A DNA stretch of 64,000 nt from Chitinophaga barathri (GCF_003807585.1 NZ_RMBX01000005.1:1-64000); one strand, 5' to 3'. Counted from the stretch's first letter, positions 32,906 through 42,176 are shown. Notes: a model not told the origin generated them from the sequence alone. Made by a program: numbers and translations.

Positions 32906-34180
32906 CTATTTCCAGAATTCATTTCCATTCAGTTGTAACAATGCCAGGCTGCTCACGGAGAGCTGGTATTGATATTGTATTTTGGATATCTCCGCTTCCA
33001 GTAAAGAGGTCTGTGCATTTTGCAGATCAAGGTAAGTGATCACCCCGTTTTTGTAACGGCTCTGCGCCAGCATCAAAGCCCTGTTGGCCTGTTGCAGCAG
33101 CGTTTCCGCCGTTTGCAGCCTTTCGCGGCTGGCGGCTATATCCGACTGTTGCTGGGCGGCTTCTTTTTTGATATTGTCTTTTATGCCCTGTGTGTTCCAT
33201 TTGGCCACTTCCACTTCGGTTGCGGCAATGTGTTCCTGCGTACGCAGTTTTTTCCCGTGAAATATAGGAACGGAGAGGCTTACGCCCGCGTTGTAGTTGA
33301 ACTTCGGCGTAGTCACATCAGGCAGGAAACCGTTTTTGTAACCCGTTCCCGCTTCGGCGAACAAAGAAGGTTTGTATTGGCTTTTCGCCAGTTCCACGCC
33401 AACTTCAGCTACTCTTTCTTTTTCCACAGCGGTTTTAACAGCGGAGTTTCCTTCAAATGAAACATCCTGGAGGGAAGGTACGGGCCAGCTGAAATTGCTG
33501 CGGATAGTATCCTTCAAAGGCTCGCCGGTGAGGTATTCCAGGTTGGCCAGCTGTTTTTGCAGCGAGTTCTGGAAATCCACTTTGCGGTTGCGGTAGGTTT
33601 CGAGTTTTACGCGGGTGTTCAGCAAGTCCAGATCTATCGCGTCACCGTGTTTGAGTTTGTTCTCCACCATCTTTTCCGTTTCTTCCAGCAGTTTAATGTT
33701 CGCGTCCTGCACGTTGATATTGTCCTGGAGGAAAGCAATGGCGAGGTAAACGTCCGCTACCTGGTACGCGAGTTTTTCGCGCGCTTCCGCGGTTTGTGTG
33801 CCCAGCAGGCTGGCCTGTGCCCGGCTTTGTTTGATCTGGCTGCCTGACTTACCAAAGTCCAGCAGCAGCTGGCGCGCTTCCACGCCTGCGTTCACGTTTT
33901 CGGCCGGCACCGGCTGGAAAGCGAAATCGCTGCCTGGCAATGCTATTTTCGGAACGGGATACAAGTGCGTGTAACTGGCTACGCCATTCACTTCAGGCAG
34001 GCGATTGGCTTTGGCCATCACGGTCCTGTCCGCGGCGATCCTTTGCTGCGTTTCCATCGCTTTTATCTCCGAAAAGTGATCGAACGAATGTTTGACCATG
34101 CTTCTGAGGTCTTCCGGCGCCTGTTGCGCGGAAGCCTTTACAGTGGAGATGGTCAGTATAATGAGAAATATCTTTTTCAT
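32906..34180 (-). CDS. TolC-family outer-membrane efflux protein
   Basis: About 424 residues from ATG 34180 (MKKIFLIILTISTVKASAQ, a clean signal peptide); the open frame extends to 34210 and would overlap emrB. Two OEP repeats of long amphipathic helices are seen, with YTHLYPVPK near the N-terminus and GVSLSVPIFHGKKLRTQE and TYLDLQNAQTSLLEAE in the second half. It is the outer-membrane channel of the tripartite exporter encoded by this operon, 19 nt after emrB. Confidence 0.9.
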   Translation of the reverse strand: MKKIFLIILTISTVKASAQQAPEDLRSMVKHSFDHFSEIKAMETQQRIAADRTVMAKANRLPEVNGVASYTHLYPVPKIALPGSDFAFQPVPAENVNAGVEARQLLLDFGKSGSQIKQSRAQASLLGTQTAEAREKLAYQVADVYLAIAFLQDNINVQDANIKLLEETEKMVENKLKHGDAIDLDLLNTRVKLETYRNRKVDFQNSLQKQLANLEYLTGEPLKDTIRSNFSWPVPSLQDVSFEGNSAVKTAVEKERVAEVGVELAKSQYKPSLFAEAGTGYKNGFLPDVTTPKFNYNAGVSLSVPIFHGKKLRTQEHIAATEVEVAKWNTQGIKDNIKKEAAQQQSDIAASRERLQTAETLLQQANRALMLAQSRYKNGVITYLDLQNAQTSLLEAEISKIQYQYQLSVSSLALLQLNGNEFWK

Positions 34181-34199
34181 CGTTGTTATCATTTTAATA

Positions 34200-35780
34200 T
34201 TAGTGCGCATGTTCCGCCGCTTCTTTCATGGCTGCCGCGCTTACGTTTCGTGTTTTTACAAAGAACATCAGTGGCAGCACGCATATGAAAAAGATGCCCA
34301 CAATGCGGAAAGCATCCAGGTAGGTGAGTACATATGCCTGTTTGGTCACGATTCCATCTAAAATATTAAGCCCCACCTGGTGTGCGTCAAAGGCATTCAC
34401 ACCTTTGGCGGCCATGGCGTTTGCGGTTTGATTCACCCGTTCTATGGCCTGCGGGCTGTCTTGCGTTACATAGTTGAGCAACTGGGTGCGGTGCACCGAA
34501 TATTGCCTGGCCACATACGTGTTCATAAACGCGATACCGAAGGAGCCGCCCAGCTGGCGAAGCATGTTGTTGATCGCAATACCCTGCGGCATCTCCATCG
34601 GCGTAAGGCCAGATACCGCCTGGTTTGTAAGCGGTACGCTCAGCATGGCCGCGCCAAAACCGCGAAGCAATAAGGGTAAAAAGAAAAACATCACACCGGC
34701 TTCGGCACTGGCGGTAGACATCCAGAAACAGAACACCGCGAAACTGAAGAATCCGAAGGTGATCAGGAATTTCGGCGGTACACCGCGCTGGATCATTTTA
34801 CCGACCATGGGCATCATTATTGCCGCAACGATAGCCCCCGGGAAAAGCGATTCTCCCGTGAGCGTGGGCGTAAAACCCATCACACGCTGCATCCACACGG
34901 GATACACGAACATGGAACAATACATCCCGACACCCATGATAAACGTGAGCAATGTGGTGATGGCCAGCGTCCGGTTCTTCAGCACATGCAGGTTCACCGC
35001 CGGCGAATCCGTCCGCAGTTCCCACCAGATGAATAATACAAACGCAACCACCGCCGCAATGGTGAGTATCACAATATGTTGGGCTGCAAACCAGTCTTCA
35101 GACTGGCCTTTTTCCAGGATATATTGCAGGCTCCCCACCCAGACTATCAGCATCAGGATGCCGAAGTAGTCGATCTTGATGGCTTTCCGGTTGATGTTGT
35201 ATTCATTCGGCTGCTTATCTATGTAATTAAATACGAGGAAAGCCGCGATGATACCTACCGGTACGTTGATGTCGAATATCAGGCTCCAGTGGAAATTGTC
35301 CACTATCATACCGCCCAGCGTAGGCCCGATGGTGGGGCCGATGATCACACCCATACCAAAAATGGCGGCTGCGATAGGCCTTTCGGAGATCTCGAACGTA
35401 TCGAAGAGAATGGACTGCGAGGTGGACAATAACGCACCGCCGCCCACGCCCTGCAGGAACCTCCAGGCTACCAGCTCCCAGAGCCCGCCGGAGTTTCCGC
35501 ACATGTAAGATGAAAATGTAAATATGATGATGGATGCCAGGTAGTAATTTTTCCTGCCAAAATAAGAGGCAAGGAACCCTGTCATGGGGATCACGATCAC
35601 GTTTGCGATCGCATATGCCGTAATGACCCAGGAAGCATCCTCGATAGTGGCCCCGAGGTTACCGCTGATCTGGGAGAGCGCCACGTTTACGATCGTGGTG
35701 TCTATCAGTTCCAGCATGGTAGCCGAAATCACCGTGGCCACAATGATCCACTTGGCAAATCCTTTCGGTTTGAGTGACAT
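34200..35780 (-). CDS. MFS drug transporter, DHA2 (EmrB/QacA) family
   Basis: A 526-residue inner-membrane proton antiporter with 14 predicted helices. DHA2 signatures include LDTTIVNVAL-like text (LIDTTIVNVALSQI) in helix 1, GFLASYFGRKNYY in the loop 2-3 (motif A), WRFLQGVGGGALLSTSQ, and GPTIGPTLGGMIVDNFHW (motif C). The C-terminus is His-rich (KEAAEHAH). It works with the HlyD adaptor (3-nt gap upstream) and TolC channel downstream to expel drugs. Probable control by the MarR protein is discussed with the operators. Confidence 0.93.
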   Translation of the reverse strand: MSLKPKGFAKWIIVATVISATMLELIDTTIVNVALSQISGNLGATIEDASWVITAYAIANVIVIPMTGFLASYFGRKNYYLASIIIFTFSSYMCGNSGGLWELVAWRFLQGVGGGALLSTSQSILFDTFEISERPIAAAIFGMGVIIGPTIGPTLGGMIVDNFHWSLIFDINVPVGIIAAFLVFNYIDKQPNEYNINRKAIKIDYFGILMLIVWVGSLQYILEKGQSEDWFAAQHIVILTIAAVVAFVLFIWWELRTDSPAVNLHVLKNRTLAITTLLTFIMGVGMYCSMFVYPVWMQRVMGFTPTLTGESLFPGAIVAAIMMPMVGKMIQRGVPPKFLITFGFFSFAVFCFWMSTASAEAGVMFFFLPLLLRGFGAAMLSVPLTNQAVSGLTPMEMPQGIAINNMLRQLGGSFGIAFMNTYVARQYSVHRTQLLNYVTQDSPQAIERVNQTANAMAAKGVNAFDAHQVGLNILDGIVTKQAYVLTYLDAFRIVGIFFICVLPLMFFVKTRNVSAAAMKEAAEHAH

Positions 35781-35783
35781 ACA

Positions 35784-36827
35784 CTAGTATTTTAAGGCCA
35801 CTTCTACGCTCAGGCCAGCACGCAGCTTGTCGAGATATTGGTCTGCATTATCAATGATGATCTTAACCGGCACACGCTGCACGATCTTAACGAAGTTGCC
35901 CGTAGCGTTGTCCGGAGGCAGCAGGGAAAATTTGGCGCCTGTTGCGCGGGAGATGGCAGATACATGACCTGTCAGTTTCAGGTCTCCGTAGCCATCCACT
36001 TCAATTTCCGCTTCCTGGCCAACCTGGATGTGAGCCAGCTGTGTTTCTTTGAAATTCGCGACGATGTAAAAACCGTTTTCGTCCACGATAGTGAAGAGGC
36101 TTTGACCGGCCTGTATAAACTGGCCCGGCTCTATGTTCTTTTTACCGATACGGCCGTTGATGTTCGCGGTGATATTGGTATAGCCAAGTTTGAGCTTCAT
36201 CTGGTCCACGGCTGCCTTGCGGCTGGCTACCAGCGCTTCCGCCTGCGATATTTTTGCAGCGGCTACCTGTACGGAGGAACGGGCCAGGGTGATATTGTCC
36301 TGCGCCGCCTGGTACTGCCTGTCGTTAGTAAGACTGGCTGCTTTGGTATCGTCCAGCTGGCGGTTGGTAATAGCCTGATCATCAAAAAGGCTCTGGTCGC
36401 GATGGAGATCGGCCGCCGCTTTGTCTTTCCGTACCAGTGCCACCTGCGCGTTCGCGTCGGCTACCCTGATGGATGCGGAAGCGTTGATCTGGTTGGCTTT
36501 CGCGGTTTCCAGGTCGGCCACAGCCTGTTGGTAATCCGCTTCAGCCTGCTGCAAGGCGATGCGGTATTCCACATCATCTATCATCAGCAGGGAATCACCC
36601 CTTTTTACGTTACCATAATCCTGAACATTGAGGCTTTTTACATAACCGGCTACCCTGGCTATAACGGGAGCGGAATGGCCTTCTACCTGTGCGTTGTCTG
36701 TCGTTTCGTGGTGGCGGGCGTAAAGCCATTGTTTAGCCCCGAAAATGCCCCCGGCTATGAGGATGCCGATGAAGATGAGGCGCACGACTAATTTACCCTT
36801 CCGAGGGTTCGCATTTGCTGTTTCCAT
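35784..36827 (-). CDS. HlyD/EmrA-family membrane fusion protein
   Basis: A 347-residue periplasmic adaptor with one N-terminal membrane helix (about 11-28). Then come a split lipoyl half (TDNAQVEGHSAPVIARVAGYV), a long alpha-hairpin coiled coil (about 85-200) and the second lipoyl half with INGRIGKKNIEPGQFIQAGQ. A beta-barrel domain (EIEVDGYGDLKLTGHVSAIS) closes it. First gene of the emrA-emrB-tolC operon; the promoter and paired palindromes lie just upstream. Confidence 0.93.
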   Translation of the reverse strand: METANANPRKGKLVVRLIFIGILIAGGIFGAKQWLYARHHETTDNAQVEGHSAPVIARVAGYVKSLNVQDYGNVKRGDSLLMIDDVEYRIALQQAEADYQQAVADLETAKANQINASASIRVADANAQVALVRKDKAAADLHRDQSLFDDQAITNRQLDDTKAASLTNDRQYQAAQDNITLARSSVQVAAAKISQAEALVASRKAAVDQMKLKLGYTNITANINGRIGKKNIEPGQFIQAGQSLFTIVDENGFYIVANFKETQLAHIQVGQEAEIEVDGYGDLKLTGHVSAISRATGAKFSLLPPDNATGNFVKIVQRVPVKIIIDNADQYLDKLRAGLSVEVALKY

Positions 36828-36862
36828 TGTAATGTGTGTTTTGTAGTATTGTATTACGCACG

Positions 36863-36894
36863 CAAAGGTAAACCAAGTTTACTAAATAGACAAA
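36863..36894 (-). promoter_or_regulatory. Promoter of the emrA-emrB-tolC operon
   Basis: On the minus strand TTTG (36891-36894), 20 nt, TACCTTTG (36863-36870) is a full Bacteroidota promoter, 35 nt before the adaptor ATG. Confidence 0.7.
36868..36882. promoter_or_regulatory. Palindrome O1 on the exporter promoter
   Basis: GTAAACCAAGTTTAC has perfect 6-bp arms around CAA and overlaps the exporter's -7 element. Probable operator of the divergent MarR protein. Confidence 0.6.
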
Positions 36895-36903
36895 CAGGTT
36901 GAC
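36889..36903. promoter_or_regulatory. Palindrome O2 on the exporter promoter
   Basis: GACAAACAGGTTGAC is an imperfect copy of O1 with the same length. Its centre is 21 bp from that of O1, two helical turns, and it covers the exporter's -33 element. Confidence 0.45.
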
Positions 36904-36981
36904 TATTAAATAAATATTATTAACTTTATGTGACAAAAGGGGTATTTTAGGAAACACTGTACCCAAAACAGCGTACACAAT

Positions 36982-37515
36982 ATGACTACAACTGATTTAG
37001 ACAAGCAACTGGAGGAGATCGTAGCCCGCAGGCCACGGCTGCTGGTGAAGCTGCTCAGCATCGTCAAAAAGGATTTTGACGCCCGCCTGACCGAATACTT
37101 ACAACAAACTGGTTATAAAGATTTTAAGATAGGAGACATGGTCCTGCTGGTGAATATTTCACCTGAAGGCACTATCAATAATGAACTGGCAAAAAAGGCC
37201 CGTATCACGAAGCAGGCCATGAGCAAGGTGGTAAAAAACCTGGAGGCCATGGGGTTCATTTATACCCGCAAGCACGAAACAGACAACCGCGCCACGGTCA
37301 TTTTCCTCAGTGATAAGGGGAAACAGCTGGTGATCGATACATCCGGCGCGGTGCAGGAGATCCAGGCGTTTTATACCGGCATTATCGGGGAGAAAGACGC
37401 CGAACAGCTGCGGGATATCCTATTCCGCCTAGTGGAAGGTATTTTCCCCGCCGGGGTTGGGGCTGAGAAAAAATCAGCGCCTGCTTCGCCGGAAACCAAC
37501 AACGACAACCAGTAA
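36982..37515 (+). CDS. MarR-family transcriptional regulator
   Basis: A 177-residue winged-helix repressor. The DNA-binding part contains NELAKKARITKQAMSKVVKNLEAMGFI as helix-turn-helix and TRKHETDNRATVIFLSDKGK as wing. Helices at both ends should form the dimer. It is divergent from the emrA-emrB-tolC operon, the usual layout for a drug-sensing repressor of an efflux pump; two related palindromes cover the pump promoter. The last 42 nt overlap the end of the convergent CHAT gene. The Ser/Asn-rich tail is not part of the fold. Confidence 0.9.
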   Translation: MTTTDLDKQLEEIVARRPRLLVKLLSIVKKDFDARLTEYLQQTGYKDFKIGDMVLLVNISPEGTINNELAKKARITKQAMSKVVKNLEAMGFIYTRKHETDNRATVIFLSDKGKQLVIDTSGAVQEIQAFYTGIIGEKDAEQLRDILFRLVEGIFPAGVGAEKKSAPASPETNNDNQ

Positions 37516-40149
37516 AACTCCTGCGCCCAGGATCCAATACCACATTTTATTCCCTACAGGTTTTTCCGGCACTACGGTTTGCGGGTGGCCGATGTATGTC
37601 ATAGCCGCCCAATAATAAGGCAGTTTCAGCTGCTGGCTTGCCTTCCCGTTCCGTAACCATTGCTGTTTGGCGGAATGAAGCGCCATGGCAGGGTCTGCGG
37701 CGTTGCGCAGCTCTTTGTAAAAATCGCCGGTGAGGTTCGCGGCAGTAGCGTCGTGCAGGTTCCAGAGGCCGGCTACAATACCCGTGGCGCCCGAAGTTGT
37801 GAATTCACGGGCAAGACTGATGATACCCTCCCCTTCCGCCATCATGCCCTGGCCCGTTCTGCATGCGCTCAATACGATCAGCCCCGGGCGGAACTTCCTT
37901 GTATATAATTCAAACAGGTAAAATGGCCCGTCCGCCAGCTGTATAGCGGGCAGTTGCTGATCCCCTTCCAGGGATGCATGTGTGCTGAGGTGCAGAATCC
38001 CGCCATGCCCCAGCTGCTCCCGGAAGGCGGCGAGCGTGGCTTTGTTGTCTTTAAAATAAAGACCGGCAGCGGCTTCTTTTATCGCTTTGTATTCTTCCTC
38101 CACGGCGGGCAGACCTACAGCGGAAATAAAAAAGCCGGTAAGTTTTGCATCGTTTTCACCTGCCGCGGGTGATTGCTGCCGGTAGGTTTGAAGGGAATAA
38201 GCGAGGCTGGTGACGGTTTGGTTCAGCAGGAAAGGCCATTGTGCTGTATTTCGTTTATACGTGCTGTCCGTGATCAAAGCATCGAAGGGGAGATAACCGA
38301 ACCAGCCGTCAGGGATCAGGAGATAACGCGGGGCCACGGGACCGTTCCAGAGCCATTGGTATACCTGGTAGGCATCGCGGTAATAAGCTGCCGGCGAGTT
38401 CTGCATGGCGGCGGGGCCATTGTGGAAATACGTGGTGACGAAGTGTTGCAGGAAAGATTGTTTTCCTTCCCCATCGTCCAGCCGGCGGACGGACTGAATA
38501 CCCGCGCTCGTGATATCCACTACATACAGGTGGTCTTCACCGGAGAAAAGGCTTTTTACAGTAAGACCCGCGGGGATATCTTTTTCTGAATGAAGGGAAT
38601 TTTCGCGCACAGGTTCAAAATAATCCGGGTATTTTTTCCTGATCCGGACCTGGAGTTGTGAAAGGTTATAGGCCAGCTCATCGCGGGCCGCGTTTTTTTT
38701 ACCTGAAACGGCGGTTTCCCGGTCGTAGTAGGCGAGTGCCTGTTGCATGCGCTGCTGTTCATCCAGGAGCGGATCTTTCATGCCCAGGCGGCTCTGCTGC
38801 CTATTAAACACCTGTTCCTGCAAAAGCACCTGCGCTTTGCTTTTTTCCATGATATGCAGCATGGCCCATGCGTATTTTTCCTGCTTGCCCTGCTCCCACA
38901 AAAGATATGCGGCGTTCATCGCTTTCTCAGCCAGCGCGTGGCTTTGCCGCTGGTGCAGCAGCCGCGTGGCCCGGCTGAAAAACTCCCTTCGCAACGTGGC
39001 TTCAATATCAAAAATAAGCTGGTAACCTTCCAGCGCTTCTTTCAGGCGGCCTGCCCGTACCAGTGCGTCCGCGCGGCCTTCTATGGCATCGGCAATGGTA
39101 AAGTCGCCGTACAGTTTTTCTTTCGCCGGCCACCCGGATGTATGAGCGGGAAGCATGTATCGCAGCGCCCGGTCGAAAGGCTGAAGCAGCGAATTGTATC
39201 GGGGTTGTGCGTATTCCTTCTGCAATGCAGCTCTCCCTTGTTTTACCAGTACTCTCGCCTTTTCGCGGTTGCGCGCGTCGGGATAAAATTTATTGAGCAC
39301 GGCAAGCGATCTTTCATCCCACTTCTCCGCTTCCCCGTATTGTTTTTTTAACATCGCCACATCTCCATTCGCCTGCAACACGGAAGCCAGCCAGTAACCT
39401 GCGTTTTCCGTTTTCAGTATCTGCGGCTGCTGTAATATGCGTATGCCCAGCGCAGCGTGTATGGCGGCGCTGTCCGGCATTTTTTTCCTGATATAGATTT
39501 CAGCGAGAGAGGAATGCAACAAGCCGGTAACGCTGCTGTTCGCCGGCGCTACCCGCAGCCCGCTCTGCGCATGGGCGCCTGCAAGATCAAAACGTTCCTG
39601 CATCAGGCAGGTAACGGCCAGGTTGCTATATACGGCGGCTGTTTGCAGCGGATCCTTTTGTTTCTGAGCGATGTCCAGGCTGCGTTCCTGGATAAAACCG
39701 GCGCGTTCGTAATCGCCGAGACGGGTGTAGTTATTGCCCAGCGGCTTCAGGATATATTCCAGTATATCCGGGTCCGTTAGTTTTTGTTCGTTGTAGTAGT
39801 TATACGCGGCTTCGTAGGCAGTGATGGAAGGAAGGATATTGCCGGTGAACATCTGGTAATAGCCCTGATAGGTCAACATGTCCAACCAGGCGGAATGTTC
39901 AGTCTCGTTTTGCGGTGCACGCCACGCGCGTTTCCCCAGGTTCATCAGCAGGGAGAGCCTTTCGGCGGGTTCTTCCGCGGCATAGTCCATTTGCAGGTAG
40001 AGCCATTCGCCCAGGTTATTTTCTTTTTGCAGGGCGGCCGCTTTGCGGGCCAGCTCAGGCGGAAGGCGGAGTGAATCAGCGGGCTGGCTGAAACCTGCCG
40101 TAAACCGGAAGCAGCATAGGAAAAGGATGATATAACGCAGGCAAGCCAT
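37474..40149 (-). CDS. Secreted TPR-CHAT protease, membrane-anchored
   Basis: An 891-residue protein: signal peptide (1-21, ending TAGFSQ), about a dozen helical TPR-like repeats (about 60-430), a coiled linker, and a C-terminal CHAT domain (about 640-850) of the caspase/separase clan. Both catalytic residues are present: His724 in LHLSTHAS and Cys763 in VLSACRTGQG. After GLWNLHDATAANLTGDFY and KLPYYWAAMTYIG comes one membrane helix (about 868-885) and a basic RRSRR tail, so the protease would face the periplasm with its tail in the cytoplasm. It follows two lipoprotein genes on the same strand with a strong hairpin between; the divergent sigma/anti-sigma pair nearby suggests an envelope signalling role. 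Substrate unknown. Confidence 0.88.
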   Translation of the reverse strand: MACLRYIILFLCCFRFTAGFSQPADSLRLPPELARKAAALQKENNLGEWLYLQMDYAAEEPAERLSLLMNLGKRAWRAPQNETEHSAWLDMLTYQGYYQMFTGNILPSITAYEAAYNYYNEQKLTDPDILEYILKPLGNNYTRLGDYERAGFIQERSLDIAQKQKDPLQTAAVYSNLAVTCLMQERFDLAGAHAQSGLRVAPANSSVTGLLHSSLAEIYIRKKMPDSAAIHAALGIRILQQPQILKTENAGYWLASVLQANGDVAMLKKQYGEAEKWDERSLAVLNKFYPDARNREKARVLVKQGRAALQKEYAQPRYNSLLQPFDRALRYMLPAHTSGWPAKEKLYGDFTIADAIEGRADALVRAGRLKEALEGYQLIFDIEATLRREFFSRATRLLHQRQSHALAEKAMNAAYLLWEQGKQEKYAWAMLHIMEKSKAQVLLQEQVFNRQQSRLGMKDPLLDEQQRMQQALAYYDRETAVSGKKNAARDELAYNLSQLQVRIRKKYPDYFEPVRENSLHSEKDIPAGLTVKSLFSGEDHLYVVDITSAGIQSVRRLDDGEGKQSFLQHFVTTYFHNGPAAMQNSPAAYYRDAYQVYQWLWNGPVAPRYLLIPDGWFGYLPFDALITDSTYKRNTAQWPFLLNQTVTSLAYSLQTYRQQSPAAGENDAKLTGFFISAVGLPAVEEEYKAIKEAAAGLYFKDNKATLAAFREQLGHGGILHLSTHASLEGDQQLPAIQLADGPFYLFELYTRKFRPGLIVLSACRTGQGMMAEGEGIISLAREFTTSGATGIVAGLWNLHDATAANLTGDFYKELRNAADPAMALHSAKQQWLRNGKASQQLKLPYYWAAMTYIGHPQTVVPEKPVGNKMWYWILGAGVLLVVVVGFRRSRR

Positions 40150-40182
40150 TCGGTATTAAAGATAACGTACCTGCGTTATATT

Positions 40183-40216
40183 TAGTCCGGCCGGGAAAAG
40201 GTTTCCGGCCGGACTA
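40183..40216 (-). repeat. 12-bp GC-rich hairpin before the CHAT gene
   Basis: TAGTCCGGCCGG (40183-40194) and CCGGCCGGACTA (40205-40216) are perfect inverted repeats around a 10-nt loop. No T-run follows, so it is more likely an RNA-stabilising or attenuating stem between the lipoprotein and CHAT genes than a full terminator. Confidence 0.55.
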
Positions 40217-40221
40217 CATGA

Positions 40222-41178
40222 TCAGAAATCAATCTCCTCAGAGCCGCTCCATGTCGTATCCGTCAATACCGGTGTAACGCCGGTAAGAGGATCTGGCAGG
40301 TTGACCCTGAATTTTGTAAGTGTATTTCTGTTAAACTCCACGTTCTTTTCACCGATCAATATCTCCCGTCCGTCACCGGGCTCCCAGATGACTTTTACCG
40401 GTACCGGCGGAACATACCCACCATGCTTATATAACTGGTGGGTGAAAAAGAAACGGCTTCCCGTAATATTGGCGGGCGTCAGCACTTTGGGATCCATCAA
40501 TCCGTTAAAAGAAACTTTCAATTGCCCGCTGGTAAATTTCGGTGAAGAAAATTCGAAACCGAAAGACATCCTTTTCAGCCGTAAAACTAACTGGGAACCG
40601 GCAGCTGCAATGCTGAAGGTAGTATCTACGCGAAAAGCATCCACCTCGGAATACTCGTATTGTGTATAATTCAGCGTATCCAGCGGTTTTGTGATCCTGA
40701 AATTGCTCAATGTGTCGCAGTAATGCAGGTATTCGGTTACCGGCTCCACCCTGTTTGACAGTGTATCGAAAATGGGAAGCCCAAAATATGGCTTACCATC
40801 CACCCAGGTATGATACAAACCACCACCTGAACCTTTTTTATATGCATGAACAACGATCCACGCCTGGCCAGTTTCAGGGACCAGGAGTTTGATATTGTTC
40901 GGGTTCGTAAATGCGCCACCGTAAGCTGTAGCAGCCTGCTCGCCCCAAAAATGCGCACGCACTACGTAAATTGTGCTGTCCAGCAGCAAACGCCGGTATG
41001 CTTCATCGCCCGGTGCTTTCCTGCCTAGCGGGGATTCGGTAACCTCAAGCCCTGTCAGGTTGAGGGTTACTTCTTTCATTTTAACAGGCTGTTTTTCATC
41101 CTGCACCTGCTCCGTATTTTTTTTACAGGCAGCTAGTGTTGCCAGCGCAATGGCCGCCAGCATGATCTTTTTTTTCAT
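40222..41178 (-). CDS. Lipoprotein of unknown function, paralogue A
   Basis: A 318-residue lipoprotein; the lipobox LATLAAC places lipid on Cys18. KEVTLNLTGLEVTESPLGRK and DSTIYVVRAHF, then AYGGAFTNPNNIKLLVPE are shared with the neighbour at 41223, as is the C-terminal EKNVEFNRNTLTKFRVNL. The body is beta-rich. The family is not known to me; a fimbrillin-like or surface role is possible but unsupported. Same strand and close to CHAT downstream (72-nt gap with hairpin) and paralogue B upstream (44-nt gap). Confidence 0.75.
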   Translation of the reverse strand: MKKKIMLAAIALATLAACKKNTEQVQDEKQPVKMKEVTLNLTGLEVTESPLGRKAPGDEAYRRLLLDSTIYVVRAHFWGEQAATAYGGAFTNPNNIKLLVPETGQAWIVVHAYKKGSGGGLYHTWVDGKPYFGLPIFDTLSNRVEPVTEYLHYCDTLSNFRITKPLDTLNYTQYEYSEVDAFRVDTTFSIAAAGSQLVLRLKRMSFGFEFSSPKFTSGQLKVSFNGLMDPKVLTPANITGSRFFFTHQLYKHGGYVPPVPVKVIWEPGDGREILIGEKNVEFNRNTLTKFRVNLPDPLTGVTPVLTDTTWSGSEEIDF

Positions 41179-41222
41179 AATAAAGGTATTCGGTTAAGTA
41201 TTGATTTTTAAGGCACGGTCTG

Positions 41223-42176
41223 TTAGAATATGACATGTTTCACACCGGTCACGGTTGTGTCTACCAGTATGGGATTTACATTGGCGGAAGTCCCGTTCTC
41301 CAGGCTGAAGGATATTTTCGTGAGCATGTTTCTCCGGAACGTCACATTCTTTTCGCCTACAAGCACTACATTGCCGTTAGGCCGTTGCCACTCCACCCGG
41401 ACAGGAATAACGGCCGTGTCGCGGCTCAGGAATTCCTGTACGGTGAAAATGAACGGATCATGAGGGATGTCCGTTGGCGTAAGTTCTTTCTGGGTCATTT
41501 GCCCGTTGAAACTTACGAACAGGCGGCCGGCAATAAAATTCTGGGGTGCCAGTTCCAGCCCGAAAGCTCTTCTTTTCAGCCTTATGTTTATCTGGGAAGA
41601 AACATTGTCTACATGGATCGTGGTATCGGACCAGAAAATATCCAGTTCAGGATTGCGGAATGTCTGGGAGAGAGAGGTATCATCCGGATGTGTAACGGCA
41701 AGGTTAGTGAGCGGAAACATCGGATAATGCGTTTCTCCGCCGGTCTTCACTTTTTCCATCCTGTTATGAAGCGTGTCATAAATCGGCGCTTCGTAGTATG
41801 GCAGTCCGCCTCTCCAGGTATAATAAAGCCCATTACCGGAGCCTTTACGTATAGCCATCGCGAAAATCCCAATATCCGCCATTTCGGGAACCATAATGCG
41901 CAGATTATCCGGATCTGTAAATGCGCCGCCATAGATGCCCAAATACGAATTTATACGGAAGACATAGATAGTGCTATCGCGGAACACACGGCGGCCGGCC
42001 ATATCTCCCCCGGCCTTTCTGCCCAGTGGCGATTGTGATACGTCAAAGTCTCCCGTAAGCTTAAGGGTCACTTCTTTGAAGTGTACGGGTTCCTTTTGGT
42101 CAGCAGGTTGCCCGTTTTTTTTACATGAAATAACAGCGGCCAGAAACGTCGCCGCAAGCATGATCTTCGTTTTCAT
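41223..42176 (-). CDS. Lipoprotein of unknown function, paralogue B
   Basis: A 317-residue lipoprotein with the lipobox LAAVISC and lipid-bearing Cys18, the same position as paralogue A. The two align over their full length (VTLKLTGDFDVSQSPLGRKAGGD, split, and YGGAFTDPDNLRIMVPE; EKNVTFRRNMLTKISFSL near the end), so they are a tandem duplication that has diverged well. It is first in a likely transcript B-A-CHAT, since the PKD gene upstream ends at its own terminator. Confidence 0.75.
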   Translation of the reverse strand: MKTKIMLAATFLAAVISCKKNGQPADQKEPVHFKEVTLKLTGDFDVSQSPLGRKAGGDMAGRRVFRDSTIYVFRINSYLGIYGGAFTDPDNLRIMVPEMADIGIFAMAIRKGSGNGLYYTWRGGLPYYEAPIYDTLHNRMEKVKTGGETHYPMFPLTNLAVTHPDDTSLSQTFRNPELDIFWSDTTIHVDNVSSQINIRLKRRAFGLELAPQNFIAGRLFVSFNGQMTQKELTPTDIPHDPFIFTVQEFLSRDTAVIPVRVEWQRPNGNVVLVGEKNVTFRRNMLTKISFSLENGTSANVNPILVDTTVTGVKHVIF

